The notes beneath the pieces are model-generated. The model saw only the letters and a program-made list of their open reading frames with translations, searched no databases and was not told where the DNA came from. Positions 1-11,415 of a DNA stretch of 64,000 nt are shown here, piece after piece (positions within the stretch are counted from its first letter, which is position 1; each line of letters opens with the position of its first letter). The position numbers and the translations under genes were made by a program. Origin of the DNA: Panopea generosa (Eukaryota; Mollusca; Bivalvia; Adapedonta; Hiatellidae). The stretch covers positions 12,827,041-12,891,040 of the forward strand of contig CM055902.1 of NCBI GenBank assembly GCA_029582155.1, in the 5' to 3' direction.

Positions 1-258
1 ATTACTCAGTTGCCCAAACAGGCATACACTTACTATTCTGTTGTCTCAACAGGCATACAATTATTTTTCAGTTGCTCCAACAGGCATACACATATTATTC
101 AGTTGCCCCAACAGGCATACACTTCTTATTCAGTTACCCCTGCAGGCATACAATCAATTATTAGTTGCCCAAACAGGCATACAAATATTTTGCCCTAACA
201 GGCATACAGTTATTATTCAATGGCCCAAACAGGTCAACAATTATTCACATGCCCAAAC

Positions 259-260
<2 letters not shown>
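1..260. repeat. Minisatellite, ~31-bp unit
   Basis: About eight degenerate copies of a unit containing CAGGCATACA and TTATTCAGTTGCCC stand head to tail from the window edge to the CT tract. Open frames across it only reflect the repeat; units differ by indels that break the frame. The array probably continues left of the window. Confidence 0.9.

Positions 261-338
<78 letters not shown>
261..338. repeat. (CT)n microsatellite
   Basis: An uninterrupted CT dinucleotide run of about 78 bases directly abuts the 31-bp minisatellite. Confidence 0.98.
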
Positions 339-341
<3 letters not shown>

Positions 342-1140
342 TTTTGTGTTTAGTTAGGCGCACATGCCGTAGTCTGGTCTGTACATTTATGCCTGGTCTT
401 CATATATACATAATTATCTGAAAAGATCCCAAATATCGGAAATTCCGTTGTTGATTTTAATCAGCTCCCATTGTGTATATATATATATATATATACAGAT
501 AAATATTTGTGAATAACCAAGACATTAATGAACAGACAAGACTACGGCGAGCGCGCCTAGCTACATTGCAAACCATAGACAAAATATAAAGTCCTCTGCC
601 AAACCAATACATTTGGAGTCGACCATGACAACACATCTTGACTGGACGGACAATTTACATACTTGAACTGATAGCTTTATATGAGAAGGATCCAATTACG
701 GATTCATTACTACTCACATGCTATATAAATGACAGATTTTTAAACCTGTTAGATCATAGAGATACAGTGAATTCGTTTTTTTTTCATAAAGGGAGGTAAT
801 TAAATTGACAACAACGTAATTTACGATATTTAGGATCTTTTCAGATGCTCATTCACAATGTATGATATATATATATATATTAAAATGTCATTTTAGTAGC
901 AATGGTTGATGATGTGGAGTTTAGAAATACATATATTATATATTCAGATCAGCCTTATATACCCAGATATATATGTACCCATATTTACACGTATTGCTTC
1001 AACGACTTTACACCAAACTATCATTGTTGTGCTAAATTACTGAATCAAATGCTTTAATAGAAAATAGATTGGAAATTTATTTTACACCAAAAATAATAAT
1101 TTTAATTTTGCATACAAATAAGATTAATTTTCAGAGAAAA
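339..1140. other. AT-rich spacer, no gene seen
   Basis: No open frame, splice-bounded exon or RNA gene could be supported. It holds short (TA)n runs near 473-494 and 870-880. Confidence 0.6.
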
Positions 1141-2430
1141 AATATAGGAAGTTGGTGGTCACTTTACTAAATATTATAATGACTATCGTGTAGAATCACA
1201 ACAGCTAGAACAAATAATGATCACATAACACAATTGTAATGTGATTGTCACTTAACATGAAGAGATGATAGGGGGTGAATATACAATGGCCATGGTAAAG
1301 TGACCCTACCCCAAAATTTATGTTTTTTTTTCAATTTAATTGTTATAATGAATTTCTTGTAGATAAATGAATTCTAAAACAAACTATGATCACATAATTA
1401 ATTTATAGTGTGATAATCCCAAAACATGAAAATATGATGTTGGGTTGGAATCGGGGGAGTCGATATACAATAGCCACGGTAAACCGAAACCCCTCCCTGA
1501 AAATGTTTTTTTTTAAATTTACTGTAATGGTGAATGTCTTGTAGATTCACGAATGCTAAAACAAATTATAATCATATAACACATTGATAACAATAATAAT
1601 CACTGATGATGTGGGGAGTCGGGTCAATATACAATGACCATGGTAAAGTAAATCCCTCTCCAAAAATTTATGTTTTTTTTTAAAAATACCATTAATGACG
1701 AATCTTTTGTAGAATCACAAATTATGATCACATAACTAAATTATAACGTGATATGATGAATGTCTTGTAGATTCATGATTACTAAAACAAATTATGATCA
1801 CACAACACATGTATAATGTAATAATCACTGAACATAAAGAGATGAGGAGAAGAGGGGAGTAAATGTACAATGACCATGGTAAAGTGGCCCCATACCCATA
1901 CAAAAAAATGATATATTTTAGATTTATCTGTTATAATGAATGTCTTGCAGAATCACACATACTAGAAACAATTTCTGATCACACAATACAATTAAAATGT
2001 GAAATTCACTAAACATGAAGAGATGAAGTGTGTGTGCGTGTGAGGGGTGGGGTGTAAGGGGTTCAGTATGCAATGGCTATTGTCGAGTTTTTTTTTTTAA
2101 TTTAACTGTTATAATGAATACCTTGTTGAATCACAAATGCTAGACCATATTATGATCACGTAACATAATTCTCATGTGATAAGTACTAAACATAAAGTGA
2201 TGAGTGGGATGTCAATATACAATAGACAGTCATGACCCCCTCCCCCAAATTAATGTTTTTTTTTAAATTTAACTGACTGTTATGATTATTGTCTTTTAGA
2301 ATCACAAATGCTAGAACAAATTATGATCACATAACACAATTGTAATGTGGTAGTCTCTATACATGAGTAGATGAGAGGGGTCAATATGTAAAGGTAATAG
2401 TAAATTGATCCCCACGTCTCACCATACTAA
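1141..2430. repeat. Satellite-like tandem array, ~156-182-bp units
   Basis: Eight recognisable units (one truncated) follow each other. Anchors such as ATTATGATCACATAAC fall near 1219, 1388, 1570, 1726, 1796, 1976, 2153 and 2323. Each unit also carries an AATCACAAATGCTAGAAC-like block, a CAATGGCCATGGTAAAGTG-like block and a poly-T tract. Divergence between units is clear, so the array is old. No coding frame runs through it. Confidence 0.9.
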
Positions 2431-3621
2431 TCATTCTTTAATGAAATAACGATGTTGATGAAAAATTTATCTTTCCCAATAAAGGGATATAGAGATACCC
2501 AAACAGTCACAATTGCTATAGACATCTAGACAATACAATGGTTAAGTTTTACACATATGGGTGTAATTTGTCTGTGGTATCTTTAAAAAAAATCATCAAG
2601 AGATTTAGCCATAAACATTTATTTGTCCTTAAACTGAGATGAAAGTAACTTTATTGGTGATAAATCGAGGGGTCAATGTATTTTAAAGGGGGCGTTTTAC
2701 CGCTGTAGTAAAACGCTTTACTATATAGTATTTTGACTCCGGGGTCATTTCACAAAGGGGTCAAAGTACACACTCACTGTACATGTCTAATCTGAAATAA
2801 GTATTTTTCACAGGTGAATAGGCAAGTTAACAAAATGATAATACAGCGCGTTTAAAGGGAAAAGGAAAGAAAAGGGTTACATGTAAAACAACAGATAAAA
2901 CCTGTATAAAACCTATAAAATATGACAGGAAGATTGACATCGAACCTATATGTCTTTGCTGGCTAAGGAATGGTCTTGATTGTCGATACCCAGATCACTG
3001 GATATATGGGTATTTTTGTGGGCCGATATGTATGACCTTTATATTGAGTGTCTAGCTAAACCCCTCACAAAATTTAAACAGAAACTGTATCAGCCAATTT
3101 ACTAACAGGAATCCACATAGAAAAATAAAGTTATTCGTAACATTTGGATTAAATATCGAACAGAAACCTACGGATTTTAGCATAACTTTGAGGTAGATAT
3201 CACATATTGTCTGTCCTCCGAGGTGGTTATGCTAGGTAATGAAATGCTTGTATGTTTTTAAAAGCTGACAGTAATTTATTGAAACATATGTTTTAATAAT
3301 TAATAGTTTAAAAAATACACTTGAACAACAAATATGTTAAACACAGGACGAGTGTCAAAATTTTCTACACTATTAAAAAACACTGGCTTTAATAAAGATT
3401 TTACCGTAATCAAATGAAATGTCACAAAATATGATGTGCGCCTTAAGAACGTTTTCACAATTTTATTAATTTTTTTTGTGATTTTTCCACACTTCCATGT
3501 TTTTATCATCGTAATCGTAACATTATCATCATTCATATTTTCATTTTCGTCCTCTGAAGAAGGAATAATATACATTTAAAGGATTCAGTATTGTTTGAGT
3601 GCATTAATTAATTCTTAATGA
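2431..3621. other. Spacer, no gene supported
   Basis: AT-rich DNA. A 91-codon minus-strand open frame at 3300-3575 has no recognisable domain and looks like chance. Confidence 0.5.
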
Positions 3622-3764
3622 TTAAGGAGGAATATACCTTTTAAATTATTTTCGAAATCAGTGGAATATTTGGAAATTAATGAAACTAGAAGTAATTTCC
3701 AATTTGAATATGCTTTTTTTTTCTGCGGTAAATATAACACTTCTTTACCTATGACGTCGTAAAC

Positions 3765-3998
3765 ATGGCCATGTTTGGTCTTTTTGACGTCCCGATTTAT
3801 AGCAGCAATATCGCGTATTTGTCGACCTCAGTCAAGTTATACCGAATCTACAGAATCGAAACACATATTACCACGTACACATTCAACGGATATATGAATT
3901 TACATATGCAAAAATTACGACGAACGCCAAATTTTGAAAATATTAGCGAAAAACAGAAATTATTATTTTCTCGATTTTTTCGAAAAAAATGCTTCTAA
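3765..3998 (+). CDS. Short ORF inside the TIR arm (77 codons)
   Basis: This frame begins MAMFGLFDVP inside the left arm. A frame with the same beginning lies in the inverted right arm (4350-4577, minus strand) and a weaker version at 28992. The copies differ at many amino acid positions, so there is no sign of purifying selection. It has no known domain. Most likely it is a by-product of the repeat, not a translated gene. Confidence 0.2.
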   Translation: MAMFGLFDVPIYSSNIAYLSTSVKLYRIYRIETHITTYTFNGYMNLHMQKLRRTPNFENISEKQKLLFSRFFRKKCF

Positions 3999-4349
3999 TC
4001 AAAATTACCAAAAAAACAAACCGAGCGATTTTGGAATAATTTTTATTTGATTTCTAACAATATGCTTCACAGTGATTATGAGATTTTTAGAACAATTGAC
4101 AAACTAGATTTTTTTTTACTTTTAATTATTTAATCCCACCCTACGTTAAAAAAGACGTCAACATATTGCATAATTCTACGCGTTTTCCATAATATTTTTG
4201 GCGGTTGATTAAGGTTAAAAATATTTTCTAAATCAGTGGTTCAATTAGTATATTATGAAACTAGAAGTAATTTCCAATGTGAATATGTATTTTTTTGCAG
4301 CGGTTAATAGAATATATATTTATATGTGACGTCGTAAAAATGGCCATGA

Positions 4350-4577
4350 TCAGCCGTTTTTACGAAAAATCGAGAAAAAATAGTTTCCTTTTTTCGCTAT
4401 ATTTTCAAAATATGGGGTTCGTCGTAATTTTTGCATCTGTAAATGCATACATCCGTCAAATGTGTACATGGTGATATATGTTTCTATTCTGTGTATTAGG
4501 AATAACTCAACTGAAGTCGAAAAATATGCGATTTGGCTGCTATACATTGGGACGTCAAAAAGACCAAACATGGCCAT
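4350..4577 (-). CDS. Inverted copy of the TIR-arm ORF (75 codons)
   Basis: Minus-strand counterpart of the 3765 frame, again opening MAMFGLFDVP and sharing the MQKLRRTP stretch near its end. Differences from the first copy are largely replacement changes. No domain is recognised. Confidence 0.2.
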   Translation of the reverse strand: MAMFGLFDVPMYSSQIAYFSTSVELFLIHRIETYITMYTFDGCMHLQMQKLRRTPYFENIAKKGNYFFSIFRKNG

Positions 4578-4823
4578 GTTTACGACGTCATAGGTAAAGA
4601 AGTGTTATATTTACCGCAGAAAAAAAAGCATATTCAAATTGGAAATTACTTCTAGTTTCATTACATACCAAATATTCCCTTGATTTCGAAAATAATTTAA
4701 AAGGTATATTCCTCCTTAATCTCCTTAATCTATTATCTCTCCCATACTATTACCTTCACACCCTTGTATAACTCCCTGATCCAATACTATTGAAAGGATC
4801 TTGTTAGGTGTATTTCTATTCTC

Positions 4824-4825
<2 letters not shown>

Positions 4826-4864
<39 letters not shown>
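4826..4864. repeat. (TA)n microsatellite
   Basis: A run of about 19 TA dinucleotides. Confidence 0.97.
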
Positions 4865-4868
<4 letters not shown>

Positions 4869-4909
4869 AATGTAAAGAGTATTAAATACATAATTCCAAT
4901 TATGTCATT

Positions 4910-7310
4910 TTCTATTAAATGCTATATAACACATGATGTCTCATATTACGCATACATTTTATCACAGCAATATTTTCAACGGCACTACAGTAACTATGAT
5001 ACGTTAAATTTAGTGTTTTGCATTTAATACTCAATTTTATGTTGTAAATAGTATTACCATTACAAATTTATGCATATAATACAATAGCGTTTAGATATCC
5101 AAGTATATTTTATTATTTACTTCTTTATAATAATAAGATTACGAATCTCTACTTATGCACAAATATATAATTACGAACCGACCAACGTGAAATATACATG
5201 TATAGTCTTTTTGACGAAAAAAAACACAGGTTATAAACAAACAACCAAAAAAATCCATTTTAAATAGTAAAGCAAGTTTTCTATACCCTCGGCGGTTCCA
5301 CCAGCTATAGAGATGTTACAATATGCGTTTAGGTGGCTATTTAATCTAGCTGACCACCATATTGATTGACCTTGAATAGCTGCGTAATTCCTTTATTTTC
5401 ATGCATTTTTTTCAATTATGGTTTTAATACTATATATGATATGAAATACAGTTTAATTCATTAATCAACGATGAGTTTGTGTTGAGTGTTACCTTAATGT
5501 AGATGTAGATGTCTAAATGTTAAAATGTTTCTCGTGATATATTTCGCGTTTGAAACCTTAGGAAGGAATCCCAATCATGAAATCCCCAGTGCTCCAGATC
5601 GTTCTTCAATTAAAAATGAAATAGCACAGCCCATACCTGTAAATGGATTAACCTCTAACCACAGGGCAGTTTTCTTTAATAATTCGACTCAGTTACTATA
5701 GTGTTGTAAATGCATTTATTATGCACTTTGTACATAGTTATGAATTTATCTAAGTGCCCAGGTAGCATAAAGAATCACCCGTATACAAACATACGTGCAC
5801 TCAGTCACACGTGCTGATGGCGTCTTCCAAATAATTGTTAAAACATTGATGATTAAACTATACGTATAAATAGTTAAATTGAACGTAAATAGAACAATAT
5901 AAAATAAGTGTTTTAAATTATTTCCATTTGACAGTGTAATAATACATCTTTTTCGTATTTTAGATATTGATAAATGTGCCTCGAATCCGTGTAAGAATGG
6001 TGGTTCCTGTGCTAATGGAGCGAATGCATACACGTGTACCTGTGCTGCAGGCTGGACAGGGACGACTTGTGAAACAGGTAATACTGTTTTGTTCTTGATT
6101 ATGAAATACAATTCAAGTTAATGCTATATAACACATGGTGTCTCAAATTACGCATACATTTCATCACAGCGAAATTTTCAACGGTATTGTTATAAATATG
6201 GTACATTAAAAGTAGTGTATTTGCATTTTGCTCTCAATTTGATGTTGTAAACAGTATTGCCATTACAATTATATGCATATATTATATATAGCGTTTACAT
6301 ATCCAATTATATATATAATCATTTCCCGCTTTATAATGATAAGTTTCCGTATCTTTACTAATGCAGAAATATATAATTGAGAACCGTACACCGTGAAATA
6401 TACATGTATTGTCTTTATGAACGAAATACACAGGTTATAAATAAACAACGAGAAAATCCGTTTTAAAGAATTCAGCAAGTTTTCTATACCCTCAGTTACA
6501 CCAACTATAGAGATGTTACAACATACGTGTAGGTGGTTATTTCATCTAGTTGAACGCAATTTGGATTGGCCTTGAATAGCTGCGTAATTCCTTTATTTTC
6601 ATGCATTTCTTTCAATTATAGGTTTAATACTATCTATGATAAGATCATCAATCAATGATGAGTCTGTTTTGAGAGTTACTTCAATGTATATATATATATC
6701 TAAAAGTTAAAATGCTTCTCGTATAGTTTTCAGTTTAAAACCTTTGGAGGGATTTCCAATCATGTAATCCCAAGTACATCAGATCGTTCTACAATTATAA
6801 AGGAAATTGAAACTCTAAATGCTGCACATTGCTAAAAATTAGGATTTGAAGTAATTTGAATGTCCTTTAAAGTGTTTTAAAACAGATGCTATGAAATAAG
6901 AACTTTTTTGGGAAATACCGTACATTAAAATTTTATTAAATTCGACCACAGGGCAGCTTTCTGTAATTAATCGAGTAAGTTGCTAATGTTTTGTATATAC
7001 ATTTATCATGAACATTTTACATGGTAATGTATGTATTTATATGTATAGTGCTAATGTCGTCTTACAAATAGTTGTAAAACATTGATGATTAAACTATACG
7101 TATAAATAAATAAAGTAATTGTGAGTAGAATTGTGTATATATTTTATCCAAATAGACAACGGGAACATATATTGTAATGAATTTGGCAAGTTGTCTATAC
7201 CCTCGTTATCAACAATTAAACTATAGAGACGTTACAACATACGTATATGTAACTATTGATCTTGCTGGCCACCATATTAATTGACCTTGAAAAGCTGCGT
7301 AATTCCATTC
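4910..7310 (+). repeat. Degenerate tandem duplication around a gene 1 exon (three copies)
   Basis: Copy 1 (about 4910-6080) contains the EGF exon 5964-6077. Copy 2 (about 6118-7125) repeats the upstream intron blocks, starting AATGCTATATAACACATG and including GCTGCGTAATTCC and GATGATTAAACTATACGTAT, but stops where the exon should be. Copy 3 (about 7180-7310) repeats only CTATACCCTCG through GCTGCGTAATTCC. Exon-bearing DNA was duplicated at least twice and the exon was then lost from the later copies. Confidence 0.85.
5964..6077 (+). CDS. Gene 1 exon: EGF module
   Basis: 114 nt, phase 1 to phase 1, 38 residues. It opens DIDKC and shows the six-cysteine pattern with CKNGGSC and CTCAAGWTGTTC. 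The start motif suggests calcium binding, although the consensus Asn/Asp-Glu is changed to Asp-Lys. Acceptor TTTTAG and donor GTAATA are clear. Confidence 0.9.
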
Positions 7311-10300
7311 ATAATACTTTATTGACAATCAGTACTTCTTGATTATCTATTTGTGCAGACAAAACCATTTCCATTTAGTAACAAATAGGAACAACACATA
7401 TACTAAGGTGCTATGTTTTCTCTTATTTGTGTAATATTATCACTGCCAAAAGTCTCTGACACAGACACCGGACTCAATCCGCCCATTTATTCCACAGAAT
7501 CGTCGTTCGTTTATTTAGTTACGTATGTGTATGTTTAACGAATATACATCCCAACAATATACTCAATGCTTTGGAATGATGTGTTTTTATTAATCAGTAA
7601 TATTTCAATAGTAGATTGCTACAGGTAGTTCCGTATGCTCTTGTGAAAGAGCCTTTGTTTAAGGTTGCATACATCATCTTTCAAGAACGGTTAAAGCCAA
7701 AATATGTGATATACTGAAAGCTAACTAAAACTTAAGACACCTTGCCGGTTGTTGAAAACAGTTTGCGGCTACGACATTTATTGTTTACCTATGGAACGAC
7801 GTGAACATTAACCGAACCATTCAACCACCATGTCGTCCAATATTTTGTTGATCGACTTTACAACAAGTCCACTTGCTCAGAGTGCTTAAATGAATGGTTT
7901 ATTTTGGAAATCATGCTCAACTAAGTAAATGCCAATAGTTGAGTTTGGTATAATTGATAACTTATTAGATCTTCCAACTCAAGGTCATATAATTTGACCT
8001 GTAAGTTACCCAGTGGAAATGATCTGTTAAAATTACACTGAAAGAAGGTGAAGCAGCATGAAACACATTTCAGCAATAGATCAACTAATTCTATATTTAC
8101 CGGTTTGCTCATGATTTTGTGATGTTTAACGCACGACGTCGTCGGAAAAGCGAAGATGCTAATGTTTCTTCGGGGAGGATGATCGCCCCCGTTAAAATTC
8201 TGTTGACCGATATTTTCTCTATTCCAGAAACCTAAATTATGTAATACAGCATGTTAATATATCTCATCTCTTCACACCGATCCCACCTATGGTTGTATCA
8301 ATGACCACTACACACTACATTGTGTAATAATAATATCAAATCTGCTATCATAGTTTGTTACATAGGTCTTGACACTTACCGTTGTCTTGCGTGTCTTACG
8401 AGGTCGTTGTTTTGAAGACATGACAAGATAACAACTATATATATGTTTGTCATTAAGTATATACAATTCGTAAACTCTTACATTCCAAGGAAATTCTTAC
8501 ATTTTCAAATATGAATTTATAATCATTATGGTTTAATTTCAACATTCTCAAATTGAGATATAGATTGATATCTGCACATGATGAAACTGTCACATCATGT
8601 AACATTGTAGGATGAAAAATCTTCATATCAGGTCGAATAATTTATACAAAACAGACGTAATTAGATACATAAACATCATAAGATATATTTTACTTACTTA
8701 TACAACTAAATTGCGTAAAGTTGTGCACTTTATTATGTATAACTGCACATAAAATGAATAACATAGTTACACATGCATGTTGCAGCATATTAACATTTTG
8801 ATGAATCACTCAGTGTCAAAACCGATCTACAAAACTACAGCTTTATCTATATAACATGGATTCCAGGCCAGACAAAGCCAAAATTTGTTACATGTCTATC
8901 CGTACGTAAAATTATTTAGAATACAATCAAAATTGTCAAATTATGTAAACAAATAGTATAACAATAACGTTGTTGATATACTCACCGATATCACAATTCC
9001 CAAAAGGTGATAAACTACTCAGGCAAAAGGGTTTGAAAGGAAATGGTGTGTTAACTGAAAAGATATATAAAAATATTTTTGTAAGATTGATGTGACTGTG
9101 TACGTTTGATTTATATCGTTTTATATTAATTTTGTTATCATATTAAGCAAAGTAAGTTCGGTTAGGTTAAGGTAACCAACATTGTTTGTCCAATCCATGA
9201 CTCAATAAAGCAATTACATGTCTCATGTAGTAAATGTTTTATCAGATATTAACGAGTGTACCGCTGGTACAGACGATTGCGACGACACAAATGCTGAGTG
9301 TGGCAATACGGATGGTTCATTCACGTGTACCTGTAACTCCGGATTTGCTGGAGATGGCAAAACCTGTACAGGTTAGTGTTGAGGACTTATTTACGCAAAC
9401 AGCGTTTTCAGTATTTTATTTTTATTTTTGCTTTCGAACTGTCAATTATTTCTTTATTATAACGTTTAATTTATTAATCGGGACTTGACCTTCAAGACAA
9501 CATTTAATGGAATATATTTGTATAATTATACTTTACTTATAATAGTAATACGGTATAATATTGTGTGGAGTGTCTTACAATAATACAACATGCTATACAG
9601 TTCATTACATGAAATAAATCTAACGTAACATAAGCGGATTAATTTTTTTATTAAATCATCTAAAATGTAATATATCCTTTAACAGCGTTTGATTGCAATA
9701 ACGGCGGTACTTGTAAGAACGGTGGTACGTGTGACGCGGCTCCAGCAACAGCATGTTCTTGTGTAACGGGATGGACGGGAGATGATTGTGAAAGAGGTTA
9801 GTGATAAATATTGAATATTCGGCCATCTTAATAGTTATATGAAACAAACAAATCATGTTTGAATTGTATAGTATTTGTAAGCTGATCTCTTGTGTATGCA
9901 TATTTATATTCTGTACACTGAATCAAATTCTGACATGTTTGCAGTTGCGGCAGTTTTTTCTGCATGCCTAATCAGAGTATCATCACAACACCAAAAATAT
10001 GCCATTTTGTTCGCTGGGATGTTAACGGCACCAGAATTCATCCAAATATGCTCAAAATCAACAAAACCTTATCTGTGTAATTTGATCCCGGTGGCGTTGA
10101 ACGTTTATTCATGTTCCCATCGTCAACGAGTGTAAAAGCCGCACTTTAACTGAATCCGTCGGCGTTTACGAAAACTTTTATCTCTGTTGGACATACATAG
10201 ATTGCAGAATATTGAAGCAATGAATGATACGCCAAATTAAGCTACATTGAAGATTTGCTAAACTCGAGTTTATACAGGACGATGCGGTTGCGAGAGACCG

Positions 10301-11344
10301 AAACGACCCGCATGAATTTACAAACGCCAAACATTATAAACTAACCGAATTAATGCAAACAAATACACATGAATTATCTGCCAAATAAGAATGATTGTTT
10401 TAATTTATTAAAATTAATCCGTATTATTTATATCTCATTTTATGGTGTTCCAATGAAGGAAAATCGTGAAACGCCCAGTTATGATTATTTACCAACGACA
10501 CATTTTATACAAGAATATCAATTTAAAAGTTTACAAATATGAATTAATTGATTTTATTCATAAAGTAACTTAATTATGTTGATGAGAAGAAAGATCATCT
10601 GTATCCCAATTGTGAAATGTATCAGCTATCAAAGCATGTACGAATGCTTGAAGTGATATTAATATAATTTCATATAGTAATAATATCATCGTGGTGGTCG
10701 TATTTATAATTTTTAGCAACTCTGGGTGCCGACTGTTCTGGCGATGCAACTTTTTGTAGTGAAAGTGATGCAAATTCTGAATGTGATGCAGATACAAAGA
10801 AATGCGTTTGTAAATCCGGCTTCATTGATGGTGGGGCTGGAGCCTGTTCCAAAGGTTGGTGTCATGTCATCATTATTGACGAGTGTTAAGTAAACTATGT
10901 AATACTCTGCTCGTCAAGTATTTGCTACATTAGAATGCAGGTTTATGATGGTGTTTGGGAAAAGGGAAAATGAAAAGAAGAAGTGTGCTGTACATTTACG
11001 AGTATCGCATACAGATCTGCTAGAAATTAAAGTATTTTATTTTCAAACAAATGGATAGTACCATTGAGTCAGTGTTAAGAAATTAAAATAAAGAAATATT
11101 TTTTATCAAATTGAAACCTTATGTTTATGTTTCTCACCACTTGTGGGTAAATACATCACTATCTATTTTGCTGTAGTTTTTTTCTCTCTCTGTTGTCCTT
11201 TATCGGTATTTCTGTGCCTGATGAACCTGTCCAGTAATCCATTTGTTACATTATATTTCAGCTGCGGACAACTCTGCCGGCAGGATAGTGATGGCTGTGT
11301 TAACTGTCATCGTGACGATCATAACAACCACCAACCTGTTTTAA
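5964..11344 (+). CDS. Gene 1: EGF/EB-like GPI-anchored surface protein (5' incomplete)
   Basis: Five exons join in one frame: 5964-6077, 9246-9371, 9686-9796, 10717-10854 and 11262-11344. All internal borders are AG/GT with phase-1 introns. The product has four small disulfide modules (EGF, calcium-binding EGF, EGF, EB-like), then a C-terminal exon with a small-residue site (DNSAG), a hydrophobic stretch and an immediate stop. That tail is the pattern of a GPI-attachment signal, so the protein is inferred to sit on the outer cell surface. No signal-peptide exon like those of genes 2-4 was found upstream; it may lie left of the window. Introns are about 0.3-3.2 kb. The partner and function are unknown. 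The paralogue is gene 4, which shares module order at the 3' end and 3' flanking DNA. Confidence 0.8.
7921..8421 (-). CDS. Possible two-exon minus-strand gene fragment
   Basis: A frame opens MSSKQRPRKTRKTT (ATG at 8419-8421) and meets a consensus donor ACG|GTAAGTGT after 8380. Downstream, a frame of about 110 codons open between a stop near 8250 and 7921 includes NISIFAFPTTSC and HHKIMSKP. An acceptor CAACAG near 8206 would keep phase 0, but it lacks a pyrimidine tract. The basic start and the composition are unlike the surrounding intron. I recognise no family. It lies antisense within a gene 1 intron and could be a transposon-gene remnant. Confidence 0.25.
9246..9371 (+). CDS. Gene 1 exon: calcium-binding EGF module
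   Basis: 126 nt, phase 1-1, 42 residues. The start DINEC and the CGNTDGSFTCTC stretch match the EGF_CA family (D-x-D/N-E/Q-C at the N-terminus, aromatic residue before the CxC). Six cysteines are present. Borders are CAG and GTTAGT. Confidence 0.93.
9686..9796 (+). CDS. Gene 1 exon: EGF module
   Basis: 111 nt, phase 1-1, 37 residues. It starts AFDC and contains CKNGGTC and CVTGWTGDDC. It is a close relative of the gene 4 exons at 52716, 55716 and 56345, which share the AF[DN]C start and the GDDC ending. Borders are AACAG and GTTAGT. Confidence 0.93.
10717..10854 (+). CDS. Gene 1 exon: EB-like cysteine module
   Basis: 138 nt, phase 1-1, 46 residues. It starts ATLGADC and ends with CVCKSGF and a final cysteine (six in all). 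The spacing fits the EB module (LGxxC ... C ... C ... CxCxxGF ... C) known from nematode and other invertebrate secreted proteins. Gene 4 exons at 51623 and 53722 are its nearest relatives. Borders are TTTTAG and GTTGGT. Confidence 0.85.
11262..11344 (+). CDS. Gene 1 terminal exon: GPI-attachment signal
   Basis: It encodes AADNSAGR followed by a hydrophobic run (IVMAVLTVIVTII) and stops five residues after TT. There is no basic cytoplasmic tail. The small residues in DNSAG are a plausible omega site. Terminal exons of genes 2 and 4 also carry PDNSA before a hydrophobic C-terminus. TAA stop at 11342-11344. Confidence 0.85.
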
Positions 11345-11409
11345 TATAAAGATTTGACAGTGCATAGCTTAGAAGAAAATTATTAAAAATATTAGGCTAC
11401 ATATGGACA

Positions 11410-11415
11410 AATAAA
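11410..11415 (+). terminator. Candidate polyadenylation signal of gene 1
   Basis: AATAAA lies 66 bases after the gene 1 stop codon, a normal distance for a short 3' UTR. Confidence 0.5.

Larger units (their letters stand above)
3626..4715. mobile_element. Long-TIR DNA element with TTAA target duplication
   Basis: The left end GGAGGAATATACC at 3626 follows TTAA (3622-3625). The right end is its inverted copy, closing at 4715 and followed by TTAA (4716-4719). The arms are inverted repeats of roughly 365 bases, both reaching past the palindromic ATGGCCAT core. A second, direct copy of the left end starts near 4209, also after TTAA, so the structure is composite or nested. A related, larger element lies at 28854-31538. 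TTAA duplications are typical of piggyBac and Kolobok elements. No transposase is visible, so it is probably non-autonomous. Confidence 0.85.

Noticed and set aside
5746-6111. 121-codon minus-strand frame.
   Set aside because: It is the antisense shadow of the EGF exon at 5964-6077.
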